Part shown: piece by piece, positions 40,127 to 50,190 of the stretch
How positions within the stretch are numbered: the first letter of the stretch is position 1
Layout: every line of letters begins with the position of its first letter
Source: Alphaproteobacteria bacterium
GTDB taxonomy: Bacteria; Pseudomonadota; Alphaproteobacteria; Micropepsales; Micropepsaceae
Assembly (NCBI GenBank): GCA_019241645.1
Contig: JAFAWQ010000029.1
Location: 62,001-126,000, forward strand
Length of the DNA stretch: 64,000 bases
Direction of reading: 5' to 3'
Program-made: the position numbers and the translations under genes
Notes under the pieces: generated by a model
What the model was told of the DNA's origin: nothing
The model's database searches: none
What the model saw: only the letters and a program-made list of their open reading frames with translations

Positions 40127-40612
40127 CTAAGGCTTTTTCGGTTGCTCTTTCGGTTCGGCGAGACCGGCGGCGCGCAGGGCTTCCGCATCCGCCAAATCCT
40201 GAGCGCGGCCAGACGCAAGCTTCCCTTCCATGAGGTCGGCGGCCGAAATGAAATGCGCATGGAGGTTGGTTTGCGGATCAACAACGGCCGAGACGCGGCG
40301 GGCCCAAGCCTGATTGAAATCCACGCCCGCAATATTCGGCAGGATGTCCACCATCGCTGGCGGCACACCCATGCGAAAGAAAGCACCAGGTTCGGTGAAG
40401 CTTCCAGGGTTCATTCCTTCCAATGGCGCTCCGAACGCCGCCAAGGCGCGAAACAGAGCAATCGCGTTATCCCCCGCGGGATCGACCAGGATATCCAGGT
40501 CCTTGGTCGCTCGCGGCTCTGCGTGAAGCGAAACCGCATAGCCTCCCACGACGAGGTACCGCACCTCCTCAGCGTTTAAGAAGCCGAACAGTTCTTTGAA
40601 GTCGTTGTGCAT
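40127..40612 (-). CDS. Nucleotidyltransferase-fold protein (toxin-antitoxin-like pair)
   Basis: 161 residues. The core VVGGYAVSLHAEPRATKDLD has the GG, HxxxR-T-D-x-D pattern of MNT/AbiEii-type nucleotidyltransferases. The metal-binding Asp pair is intact (DLDILVD). It overlaps the small upstream gene by 44 nt. Such pairs behave as toxin-antitoxin or RNA-modifying modules in other bacteria (family knowledge); which partner is toxic is not evident. Confidence 0.8.
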   Translation of the reverse strand: MHNDFKELFGFLNAEEVRYLVVGGYAVSLHAEPRATKDLDILVDPAGDNAIALFRALAAFGAPLEGMNPGSFTEPGAFFRMGVPPAMVDILPNIAGVDFNQAWARRVSAVVDPQTNLHAHFISAADLMEGKLASGRAQDLADAEALRAAGLAEPKEQPKKP

Positions 40613-40766
40613 CGGCGGGGACGCCTTTCAAGACCTGGATATCCGCGTTGAGCTCTGCAACCGCATCGAGGCGCTTGAACGCCGGCTGCGCACGCCAGTA
40701 ACGGTAGGATTCGAGCTTCATGTCTTCGAAACTTGCGAAACGACGAAGCATTACGTCTCTTTTCAT
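40569..40766 (-). CDS. Small partner of the nucleotidyltransferase
   Basis: 65 residues from ATG giving MKRDVMLRRFASFEDMKLES. The pattern RRFASFED, then YYR-like SYRYWRAQPAFKRLDAVAEL resembles small proteins commonly encoded just before such nucleotidyltransferases. The overlapping frames point to one transcript. Start at 40793 is possible. Confidence 0.65.
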   Translation of the reverse strand: MKRDVMLRRFASFEDMKLESYRYWRAQPAFKRLDAVAELNADIQVLKGVPADAQRLQRTVRLLKR

Positions 40767-40848
40767 AGGCCAAATGTTAGCATGAACGTCCATGGCGCGC
40801 TAACTCATGAGGCACCGACATTCGGGGGGCGGAGCCGGCGATGGCATC

Positions 40849-42168
40849 CTAAGGCGTTGTGTCGCCTTCCCCGAAGACGCGGGCGAAGATGGTGTCGACG
40901 TGCTTCAGGTGATAGTCGAGATCGAACAGCTGCTCGAGTAGCGCCGCCGGCAGCGCGCGCGTGACCTCCGCATCCGCCTTCAGCAATGAGAGGAGATCGC
41001 CTTCGCCGTTCCAGGCGCGCATGGCATTCTTCTGCACCAGCGCGTATGCCTCCTCACGGCCGACGCCCGCCTGCGTCAAGGCCAGCATCACGCGCTGGCT
41101 GTGCACCAGCCCGCGGGTGCGCTCCAGGTTTTCCTTCATCCGTTCGGGATAGACGACCAGCTTTTCCACCACACCGGCCATGCGCACCAGCGCGAAGTCC
41201 AGCGTGATGGTGGCGTCCGGCCCGATGTAGCGCTCCACCGACGAATGCGAGATATCGCGCTCGTGCCACAGCGCCACGTTCTCCAGCGCCGGAACCACGT
41301 AGCCGCGCACCATGCGCGCCAGGCCTGTGACGTTCTCCGTCAGCACCGGATTGCGCTTGTGCGGCATGGCCGAAGAGCCCTTCTGCCCGGGCGAGAAATA
41401 TTCCTCCGCCTCCAGAACCTCCGTACGCTGAAGATGGCGGATTTCGATGGCGAGCCGCTCCAGCGAGCTGGCGATTACGCCAAGCGTCGCGAAATAGGCG
41501 GCATGGCGGTCGCGCGGGATGACCTGGGTTGAAACGGCTTCCGTCCTCAGCCCCAGCTTCGCCGCCACATGCGCCTCCACCCGCGGATCGATGTTGGCGA
41601 AGGTGCCGACGGCGCCGGAAATGGCGCAGACGGAAATCTCCTCCCGCGCCGCCACGAGTCGCGCCTTCGCCCGCTCGAACTCGGCATAGAAGGTCGCGAG
41701 CTTGATGCCGAAGGTGGTCGGCTCCGCATGGATGCCGTGGCTGCGGCCGATCGTGACGGTGTGCTTGTGCTCCAGCGCGCGCTTCTTCAGCGCCGCCAGC
41801 AGCGTGTCGATATCGGCCAGGAGAATATCGGCGGCGCGCTTCAGCTGCACCGAGAGGGTGGTGTCGAGCACGTCGGACGAGGTCATGCCCTGATGCACGA
41901 AGCGCGCCTCCGGCCCCACGATTTCGGAAAGGTGCGTGAGGAAGGCGATGACGTCGTGCTTCACCTCGCGCTCGATTTCGTCGATGCGCGCGATATCGAA
42001 TTTGGCGTTGCGGCCCTTCTCCCAGACTTTCGCCGCCGCCTCTTTAGGCACAACGCCAAGCTTGGCCAGCGCATCGGTGGCGTGCGCCTCGATCTCGAAC
42101 CAGATGCGGAATTTCTCTTCAGGCGACCAGATCGCCGTCATCTCAGGCCGGGAATAGCGCGGGATCAT
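40849..42168 (-). CDS. purB: Adenylosuccinate lyase
   Basis: 439 residues. The fumarase-superfamily signature appears in the SSAMPHKRNPV loop (catalytic Ser), with HQGMTSSDVLDT and GRSHGIHAEPT. It acts twice in purine synthesis (SAICAR and adenylosuccinate). Intact and separate from the pur cluster at 27-33 kb. Confidence 0.97.
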   Translation of the reverse strand: MIPRYSRPEMTAIWSPEEKFRIWFEIEAHATDALAKLGVVPKEAAAKVWEKGRNAKFDIARIDEIEREVKHDVIAFLTHLSEIVGPEARFVHQGMTSSDVLDTTLSVQLKRAADILLADIDTLLAALKKRALEHKHTVTIGRSHGIHAEPTTFGIKLATFYAEFERAKARLVAAREEISVCAISGAVGTFANIDPRVEAHVAAKLGLRTEAVSTQVIPRDRHAAYFATLGVIASSLERLAIEIRHLQRTEVLEAEEYFSPGQKGSSAMPHKRNPVLTENVTGLARMVRGYVVPALENVALWHERDISHSSVERYIGPDATITLDFALVRMAGVVEKLVVYPERMKENLERTRGLVHSQRVMLALTQAGVGREEAYALVQKNAMRAWNGEGDLLSLLKADAEVTRALPAALLEQLFDLDYHLKHVDTIFARVFGEGDTTP

Positions 42169-42253
42169 GACTTTCCCTTATTCTTTACCGATCCGCGGCG
42201 AAAGTCGCTCTTGTCGACAAACTCACCCGTAGGCCGTTTCGCTCTGCAAAGCA

Positions 42254-42673
42254 TCACGGGTCCTCCAGCAGGAGGAAAGACAAATGACGATGGCCGCGAC
42301 GAATACGGTAGGTGCTGAAATCCTTTCGATCCAGCGTGAATACTTTGCGAATCGCGAGGGTCTCTGCCGCAGTCACCAACGAGGCATCCGCCAAATCCAT
42401 AGGCGCATCGGCATATTGCTGCATAAGCGCGAACGCGCGATCCAGTGCGGCGCGATCGAAGAACCAAACTCTCAGACCTTCATCGGCCACAAAGCGCATC
42501 AGACCATGCGCGCCGGGCGAGTGCGGTTTGAGCAGGTGGAATGCTTCGGTGAGAACCGGCAGGGTGGTAAGGAGCGGCTCTTTGATTTTCCGTAGCCGCT
42601 CGACGCAGAAGGCATGATCGCGGTCACGTGGATCGAAGAGAGCGACGAGCAGTCCCGTATCCGCCAGGATCAC
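42254..42673 (-). CDS. PIN-domain toxin (VapC-like)
   Basis: 139 residues. The PIN acidic positions are the N-terminal Asp in MILADTGLLVALFD, Glu in LTEAFHLL, Asp in DLADASLV and Asp in FTLDRKDF. Predicted RNase, neutralised by the ribbon-helix-helix protein encoded upstream (ATGA overlap). Confidence 0.87.
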   Translation of the reverse strand: MILADTGLLVALFDPRDRDHAFCVERLRKIKEPLLTTLPVLTEAFHLLKPHSPGAHGLMRFVADEGLRVWFFDRAALDRAFALMQQYADAPMDLADASLVTAAETLAIRKVFTLDRKDFSTYRIRRGHRHLSFLLLEDP

Positions 42674-42930
42674 CGGCGGTGCTTCCGCCTGATCACGTCG
42701 CCAGCTGCACGCTTGGCGTTTCGGGCCGGCGCGATCGCCCAGCCGCCCTCGCCAAGCTCGATGTGGCGGTATATTTCGTAAGGGTGCTGGGGAGCGGCGC
42801 TTTTCGATTTTTTGGCGTAAGCCTGGACGCCCAACTTCAGGACTTCCGAGATCGTCAGACCGGTTGCCGTGCGCAGTTCTTTCAGAATGCGTTCAGTCCC
42901 CTCATCCAGCCTGACCGTGCGCGTTCCCAT
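42670..42930 (-). CDS. Ribbon-helix-helix antitoxin
   Basis: 86 residues. The N-terminal strand GTRTVRLDEGTERILKELRT and TGLTISEVLKLGVQAY form a typical RHH DNA-binding domain. A basic tail (RRKHRR) follows. A perfect 10-bp palindrome 12 nt upstream is its likely operator. Confidence 0.82.
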   Translation of the reverse strand: MGTRTVRLDEGTERILKELRTATGLTISEVLKLGVQAYAKKSKSAAPQHPYEIYRHIELGEGGWAIAPARNAKRAAGDVIRRKHRR

Positions 42931-42941
42931 GGATCACCCAT

Positions 42942-42964
42942 TTGTAATACAGCCTGTATTACAA
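42942..42964. promoter_or_regulatory. Palindromic operator of the RHH antitoxin gene
   Basis: TTGTAATACA (42942-42951), spacer GCC, TGTATTACAA (42955-42964): perfect 10-bp arms just upstream of the antitoxin start. One half-site recurs upstream of the second RHH antitoxin at 57793-57802. Confidence 0.75.
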
Positions 42965-43031
42965 TATCTTTCCTTTTGCAACCCTAGTTCAGGCTCATCC
43001 AAGGGCAATGATTGCCGGGTGATGCGGACGA

Positions 43032-43493
43032 TCATTGCAGCGAGACGTCCTTCAAGCCCATTGCTTGCGCCAGCTTTCGTTGCCGGTTGTCAAAGGTCAG
43101 GAAATAGCGCCGCTGGAGCGTGAGGGCGCTGGCAACGTGGAGGATGTCGAGCGTCCGGCCGGCGGTCGCCGGCGTATGCTGGCGGCTGATGTCCTCGGCC
43201 AGTCGCACGGCCGCCCGCCACGATACATCTGCAAGAATCAGCCGCCCTTGCGCGAAGTCGTCGTCCAGCGCCGCCAGCGCCGCTTTGTGAACCGGCCGCG
43301 AGATGAACTTGCGCGCGAGCGCCAGCCCGATGCCGTTCATCACTTCGACGCGTCCGAACAGGGTTACGGCGAGCGCGCTGCGCCATCGCACGCGCCATGC
43401 CGCCACCGACCGCGATTCCGGCTCGTGCAGATAAAGCTTCAGCAGCGCGCTGGGATCGACATACGTGTTCTCAGCGGTCGCCGCGGTTCTCAT
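43032..43493 (-). CDS. PIN-domain toxin (VapC-like)
   Basis: 153 residues. YVDPSALLKLYLHEPES carries the first Asp, VEVMNGIGL the Glu, and TLDILHVASAL and FLTFDNRQ the later Asp residues. Overlaps its Phd-type antitoxin gene by 23 nt. Predicted RNase. Confidence 0.85.
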   Translation of the reverse strand: MRTAATAENTYVDPSALLKLYLHEPESRSVAAWRVRWRSALAVTLFGRVEVMNGIGLALARKFISRPVHKAALAALDDDFAQGRLILADVSWRAAVRLAEDISRQHTPATAGRTLDILHVASALTLQRRYFLTFDNRQRKLAQAMGLKDVSLQ

Positions 43494-43722
43494 CGTGAAG
43501 CTTGCGCGATTGCGCCGCTGAGAGCGGACGGGGTTGATACGATTGCAGGCGGCTCCAATAATCGATAGCGGGCGCCCCCGCCGAGTTCGGAGGCGTGTAC
43601 AAGACCAGGCGATAGCGCGGCGTACCCCGTTCCGTCAGCAGAACTTCACCCTCGGCTTCCAGCCGCTTGCGGATTTCCGGAAATTCGTTGCGCAGTTCGC
43701 GAATGGTCGCTGTTGCCTTCAT
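43471..43722 (-). CDS. Phd/YefM-family antitoxin
   Basis: 83 residues from the ATG giving MKATATIRELRNEFPEIRKR; ATG 43734 is an alternative. The block VLLTERGTPRYRLVLY is the Phd-like DNA-binding strand/turn. A strong -35/-10 pair places the transcript start at or next to this ATG, implying a leaderless mRNA. Confidence 0.82.
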   Translation of the reverse strand: MKATATIRELRNEFPEIRKRLEAEGEVLLTERGTPRYRLVLYTPPNSAGAPAIDYWSRLQSYQPRPLSAAQSRKLHDENRGDR

Positions 43723-43758
43723 GTGAGACATCATGTCTCACAAAGTCCTGAAAGTCAA
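43722..43758 (-). promoter_or_regulatory. Promoter with operator palindrome for Phd-type antitoxin
   Basis: On the minus strand, TTGACT (43753-43758), a 17-nt spacer, CATGAT (43730-43735). The palindrome TGTGAGACA/TGTCTCACA (43722-43742, 3-nt centre) covers the -10 and the start point, fitting autorepression. Confidence 0.65.
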
Positions 43759-43887
43759 TCTCTATCTTTGACGATTGGTCGAATGCCGATGCCGTGATTC
43801 GGCGGAGTGGCTTGCAGTGGTGCTACGCGCTATAGCCCCGGCTGCCGCAACTGGTTGACGCGATTCCCCGGCAGGAGGAAGAAACAC

Positions 43888-44238
43888 ATGCGTTCCATCG
43901 GTATATGGCAGGCGCTGGGATTTCTCATCATCGCCACCATGGTGGAGGTGAGCGGCGATGCCGTGGTGCGCATCGCGCTGCACAGCCCCGCCGGCCTCAC
44001 GTTTGCGCGGGTCGGATTGTTCGCGCTGGGCGCCGGGCTGCTGTTCGCCTACGGCACCTTCCTCAACCTCGCGCCGCTGGAGTTCCGCGAAGTGGTGGGG
44101 CTCTACATCGCGACCCTGTTCATCGTCTGGCAGGTGGTGAACTTCGCCTTCTTCCGCACCCTGCCGACGTCGCCGGTGATGGCGGGCGGCGCGCTGATCG
44201 TTATCGGCGGCGCCATCGTCTCCTTCTGGCGGCAGTAG
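43888..44238 (+). CDS. Small four-helix membrane protein
   Basis: 116 residues from the ATG preceded by GGAGGAA. Four hydrophobic segments: GIWQALGFLIIATMVE, LFALGAGLLFAYGTFL, LYIATLFIVWQVVNF and AGGALIVIGGAIVSFW. The size and the intramembrane Glu (TMVEVSGDAV) resemble SMR/DMT-type transporters, but the match is weak. It sits between two toxin-antitoxin pairs on the opposite strand. Confidence 0.75.
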   Translation: MRSIGIWQALGFLIIATMVEVSGDAVVRIALHSPAGLTFARVGLFALGAGLLFAYGTFLNLAPLEFREVVGLYIATLFIVWQVVNFAFFRTLPTSPVMAGGALIVIGGAIVSFWRQ

Positions 44239-44241
44239 GAT

Positions 44242-44667
44242 TCAGCTGATGACCGGCAACGCGCGGACGCCGGAGAAATCCCGGTCATGCGTGACCAGCG
44301 CATCGGCGCCAATGGCGAGCGCGCTCGCCAGCTGAACCGCGTCGGGCAGCTTGAGCCGGAGCGTGGCGCGCAGCCGCGCCGCGCTTTCCGCGATTACGGT
44401 ATCGAGGGGCACCACCTGCCAGGATTCGAGAACAGTACGGTAGCGCCGCGCCAGCGCTTCGTTTCCCGCCTGCAATGGGCCGGTGAGCACCTCCGCGACG
44501 GTGACGGTTGTGACGGCGAAGCTCAGCCGCCCTTCCGCCTGCCGCTCGAACAGCGGCAGAAACCGCGCCGCCAGTTCTCGGTGCCGCTCGAGCACATAGA
44601 TGATCGGCGGCGAATCCAGCAGGAGCAGCGCTCCGTCGGCTACGGTGCCGATGTTCAGCGATCCCAT
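44242..44667 (-). CDS. PIN-domain toxin (VapC-like)
   Basis: 141 residues from ATG giving MGSLNIGTVADGALLLLDSP. Acidic PIN positions are seen in LLLLDSPPIIYVLE, VTVAEVLTG, KLPDAVQLASAL and VTHDRDFSG. Overlaps the antitoxin gene by 13 nt. Confidence 0.83.
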   Translation of the reverse strand: MGSLNIGTVADGALLLLDSPPIIYVLERHRELAARFLPLFERQAEGRLSFAVTTVTVAEVLTGPLQAGNEALARRYRTVLESWQVVPLDTVIAESAARLRATLRLKLPDAVQLASALAIGADALVTHDRDFSGVRALPVIS

Positions 44668-44918
44668 TCGCCGCGCATCCGCGCGATGGCGGCGGTGCTG
44701 TTGCGGCCCCACAGGCCGCGCCCCGATCCGGCCAACGGCAGCAGAGATTTCTGTCCACTGCCAGCGTGATAGGTATCGGCGGGGATGAGCGCGGCGACGG
44801 CGCGCCCGTGCCGGGTGATCAGGGTGGCCTGGCCCTTCTCGGCCGCGTCCAGCAGTTCCGGAAGCCGGTTGCGCGCTTCTTCGGCTCCTTTACGGATTGT
44901 ACGCTCTCGTTTCGCCAT
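44655..44918 (-). CDS. Phd/YefM-family antitoxin
   Basis: 87 residues from ATG giving MAKRERTIRKGAEEARNRLP. The block LLDAAEKGQATLITRHGRAV is the Phd-type DNA-binding core. There is no Shine-Dalgarno; the -10 element ends 6 nt before the ATG, so the mRNA is probably leaderless. Confidence 0.82.
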   Translation of the reverse strand: MAKRERTIRKGAEEARNRLPELLDAAEKGQATLITRHGRAVAALIPADTYHAGSGQKSLLPLAGSGRGLWGRNSTAAIARMRGEWDR

Positions 44919-44924
44919 TCTTGC

Positions 44925-44953
44925 ATTCTGTACAGGACCGTACAGTTTGTCAA
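44925..44953 (-). promoter_or_regulatory. Promoter and operator for Phd-type antitoxin
   Basis: Minus strand TTGACA (44948-44953), a 17-nt spacer, CAGAAT (44925-44930). The palindrome CTGTAC-N6-GTACAG (44928-44945) fills the spacer, fitting autorepression. Confidence 0.7.
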
Positions 44954-45010
44954 GGCACACCAAAATGCTGAAAACTCGCCGAAGCCATGCGGCTTACAGG
45001 CAACCGGCAA

Positions 45011-45244
45011 ATGGATGATAAGGCAAAGAATTTGGCCGACCTTCTAACTCAGTTGCCTGTCTCAGCGCCGCTGTTTTTGCCAGACGAGATTTTGGCGATC
45101 TGGTTTCCGCCCTGGCGGGAAAACGGAATGGTAAATTCCGATAGCTTGGAAGCAGCGCAACCCTACGGTGAACGGTTTGGTTGTGTCTTCACGCACGATG
45201 CCAACTTGGATGAATGGTGCTATACGAAACAGCGCACTAACTAA
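45011..45244 (+). CDS. Small hypothetical protein
   Basis: 77 residues starting MDDKAKNLADLLTQLPVSAP, with LAIWFPPWRENGM and a Cys/Trp-containing C-terminus. Lower GC than neighbours and no clear ribosome binding site. It is followed 4 nt later by a 26-codon ORF, then a small membrane protein gene overlapping as ATGA, so the three form a likely mini-operon. Function unknown. Confidence 0.5.
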   Translation: MDDKAKNLADLLTQLPVSAPLFLPDEILAIWFPPWRENGMVNSDSLEAAQPYGERFGCVFTHDANLDEWCYTKQRTN

Positions 45245-45248
45245 GCTA

Positions 45249-45329
45249 ATGAGCCAGGCTGATCTGTGCGCTATGATGGACGCAGCAAGCCCGCCTAAGA
45301 AGCGCGGACCGTACAAGAAGGCTGCATGA
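45249..45329 (+). CDS. 26-residue basic-tailed mini-ORF
   Basis: Sequence begins MSQADLCAMMDAASP and ends PKKRGPYKKAA, a basic tail like those in DNA-binding proteins. The stop overlaps the next start (ATGA). It may be a real small protein or a coupling ORF. No strong ribosome binding site. Confidence 0.35.
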   Translation: MSQADLCAMMDAASPPKKRGPYKKAA

Positions 45330-45643
45330 TCGAGCTAATCGGTACGGTTAGTGTAATCGCGCTTGTAGCTGCCTTCTACTATTGGCGCCGGTTCCGCGCA
45401 TTTCGTGCCGAGGTTTTTATAGAAAACCAGCGCCTTTGGCGCGAGCTAGCGCAGGACTATCGCGACCGGTATCCGGAAGAGAAAGCATCGACCTCCATTG
45501 TCGAAGACGCTCTGTATTTTTCGCTCCACAGCGAGATGCGAGAGGGCGTATATCGGATGGCATGGCGCAATGTCCGAACAGGACAGCGGGAAAATCCGTT
45601 GCTGGATCAAATCAGACGCGACAAGGCGAAAATTTCAAACTGA
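45326..45643 (+). CDS. Small single-pass membrane protein
   Basis: 105 residues. An N-terminal helix (MIELIGTVSVIALVAAFYYW) is followed by a charged cytosolic domain rich in Arg and Glu. No family recognised. Third gene of a low-GC trio upstream of recA. Confidence 0.6.
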   Translation: MIELIGTVSVIALVAAFYYWRRFRAFRAEVFIENQRLWRELAQDYRDRYPEEKASTSIVEDALYFSLHSEMREGVYRMAWRNVRTGQRENPLLDQIRRDKAKISN

Positions 45644-45718
45644 GACACTACCCGACCCACCGGTAGACATAAAAAGAACAAGCCAAAATACTATTTAATA
45701 TCAATGCGATAACACACC

Positions 45719-45746
45719 TTGCATTTTAGAACGAAGCATGTACAGT
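45719..45746 (+). promoter_or_regulatory. recA promoter with degenerate SOS box
   Basis: TTGCAT (45719-45724), a 16-nt spacer, TACAGT (45741-45746). Between them is GAAC-N7-GTAC (45729-45743); on the other strand it reads GTAC-N7-GTTC, one base off the alphaproteobacterial LexA site GTTC-N7-GTTC. Confidence 0.6.
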
Positions 45747-45807
45747 CGCACCCTCGGGTTCTCGCTTCCGGTGGGAAGCGGCTCATGGAATAAGGAGAGG
45801 GACAGTG

Positions 45808-46890
45808 ATGAAAGAGGCGCTTTTGCGGGTGGTCGGCAAGGAAAAGGAAGAGGTCTCGGAGCGCAAGCGCGCGCTGGATGCGGCGCTGAGCCAGATCGAC
45901 CGCGCCTTCGGCAAAGGCTCGGTGATGAAGCTGGGGAGCCGCGATCCGGTCACGGAAGCCGACACCGTTTCCACCGGCTCGCTGGGGCTCGATATCGCGC
46001 TCGGCATCGGCGGCCTGCCGCGCGGCCGGGTGATCGAGATTTACGGGCCCGAGTCGTCAGGCAAAACGACTCTGGCGCTGCATGCGGTCGCCGAAGCGCA
46101 GAAGAAGGGCGGCATCGCCGCCTATATCGATGCCGAGCACGCGCTCGATCCCATCTATGCCCGCAAGCTGGGCGTGGATGTCGACGAGCTCTTGATCTCG
46201 CAGCCCGATGCCGGCGAGCAGGCGCTGGAAATCACCGACACCCTGGTGCGCTCCGGCGGAGTCGACATCGTGGTGGTGGATTCGGTGGCGGCCTTGACGC
46301 CGCGCGCCGAGCTGGAAGGCGAAATGGGCGATCAGCTGCCGGGCCTGCAGGCCCGGTTGATGAGCCAGGCGTTGCGCAAGCTCACGGGATCTATCGCGAA
46401 ATCCAACACCATCGTCATCTTCATCAACCAGATCCGCATGAAGATCGGCGTCATGTACGGCAATCCGGAAACCACCACGGGCGGCAACGCGCTGAAATTC
46501 TATGCCTCCGTGCGGCTCGATATCCGCCGCATCGGCTCGATCAAGGACCGCGATGAGGTGACCGGCAACCAGACCCGCGTGAAGGTGGTGAAGAACAAGG
46601 TGGCGCCGCCGTTCAAGCAGGTCGAGTTCGACATCATGTACGGCAAGGGCATCTCGAAAACGGGCGAGCTGCTCGATTTCGGCGTCAAGGCCGGCGCGGT
46701 GGAGAAGTCCGGCTCCTGGTATTCCCATGACGGCACGCGCATCGGTCAGGGCCGGGAAGCCGCGCGCAATTTCCTCGAACAGAACAAGGATATCGCGGGC
46801 CGCATCGAGGCCCAGATCCGGCAGAATGCCGGGCTCGTCAGCGCGGCTCTCGCGCATGGCGACGACCCGGATGGTGGGAGCGCCGACTAA
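45808..46890 (+). CDS. recA: Recombinase A
   Basis: 360 residues from ATG (GTG at 45805 is equally spaced from AAGGAGAGG). Walker [13 protein letters not shown]-type loop blocks and L2 region [15 protein letters not shown] are intact. It forms the DNA-strand-exchange filament and activates LexA cleavage. A GC-rich hairpin after the stop probably terminates it. Confidence 0.98.
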   Translation: MKEALLRVVGKEKEEVSERKRALDAALSQIDRAFGKGSVMKLGSRDPVTEADTVSTGSLGLDIALGIGGLPRGRVIEIYGPESSGKTTLALHAVAEAQKKGGIAAYIDAEHALDPIYARKLGVDVDELLISQPDAGEQALEITDTLVRSGGVDIVVVDSVAALTPRAELEGEMGDQLPGLQARLMSQALRKLTGSIAKSNTIVIFINQIRMKIGVMYGNPETTTGGNALKFYASVRLDIRRIGSIKDRDEVTGNQTRVKVVKNKVAPPFKQVEFDIMYGKGISKTGELLDFGVKAGAVEKSGSWYSHDGTRIGQGREAARNFLEQNKDIAGRIEAQIRQNAGLVSAALAHGDDPDGGSAD

Positions 46891-46956
46891 GAGCGCGAAA
46901 GCGATGAGTCCGGCGCAAAAGCTGGTTGTTCCCTATTGGCATGGGGAACGACTCCC

Positions 46957-46988
46957 GGAGGGGCGGTTCGCTAGCGAACCGCCCCTTC
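46957..46988 (+). terminator. Hairpin downstream of recA
   Basis: Stem GGGGCGGTTCGC (46960-46971) with GCGAACCGCCCC (46974-46985), extended by flanking pairs. A short T-poor tail follows, so termination strength is uncertain. Separate from repeat R6, which begins 27 nt later. Confidence 0.6.
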
Positions 46989-47014
46989 ACAGTTTTGACC
47001 AGACTTGTTCTTCC

Positions 47015-47471
47015 GCTTCCCCCCTTGTGGGGGAAGCTGTCAGCGGCCGCTTGAGTGGCCGATGACTGAAGGGGGGAAATGACCGTACAACGCGCCCGCG
47101 AATTGCGTTGGAGCATGACAGACGCCGAACGGCGCCTATGGGCGCTTCTACGCCGCAAGAAACTGGCCGGCTACCGCTTCCGAAGACAGGCGCAGATCGG
47201 GCCATATTATGCTGATTTCTTTTGTCCGAAGGCGCGGCTCATCGTGGAAGTGGACGGAGTTTTTCACGGCAACAAGGATCAGGACGAGCGGGACGAAGCA
47301 CGCACGCATTGGCTAGAGGCGCATGGCTGTCGCGTCATCCGCTTCTGGAACAAGCAAGTGTTCATCTATCCGGATCGAGTAGTCGACACGATCTGTGGTG
47401 AGTTGGAAGCCCCCTTCCGTCTCGCTCGCATTGCGCGAGCGAGCCACCTTCCCCCACCAAGGGGGGAAGGT
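47015..47471 (+). mobile_element. Element R6: hairpin-ended unit carrying a DUF559 gene
   Basis: Left outer hairpin GCTTCCCCC/GGGGGAAGC (47015-47037), an inner stem GTCAGCGGCC...GGCCGATGAC, then TGAAGGGGGGAA-ATG where the DUF559 gene starts. After the gene body come CCCCCTTCCGTC, inner hairpin TCGCTCGC...GCGAGCGA and outer hairpin ACCTTCCCCC/GGGGGAAGGT (47446-47471). The reverse complement of the right hairpin closely matches the left one, so the ends are inverted repeats. Same organisation and gene orientation as R4. Confidence 0.65.
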
Positions 47472-47492
47472 GAACAGTACGGATCGGGATGA
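47079..47492 (+). CDS. DUF559 domain protein (Vsr-like PD-(D/E)XK nuclease fold), in element R6
   Basis: 137 residues starting directly after the element's G-run (GGGGGGAA-ATG), which serves as ribosome binding site. Asp46 (YADF), Glu57 and Asp59 (LIVEVDG) and His63 mark the active site. Residues about 111-131 (ending [11 protein letters not shown]) are encoded by the element's right inner and outer hairpins. The stop lies 19 nt outside the element, just before alaS. Likely a DNA endonuclease; proposed to mobilise the element (inference). Confidence 0.8.
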   Translation: MTVQRARELRWSMTDAERRLWALLRRKKLAGYRFRRQAQIGPYYADFFCPKARLIVEVDGVFHGNKDQDERDEARTHWLEAHGCRVIRFWNKQVFIYPDRVVDTICGELEAPFRLARIARASHLPPPRGEGEQYGSG

Positions 47493-47524
47493 CAGATTTC
47501 GCAGCGCCCGCTACAACGATTTCC

Positions 47525-50188
<2,664 letters not shown>

Positions 50189-50190
50189 CA

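Noticed and set aside
46928-46949. Short inverted repeat GTTCCC...GGGAAC after recA as an element end
   Set aside because: Isolated, short and without a partner; the nearby longer hairpin better explains termination.
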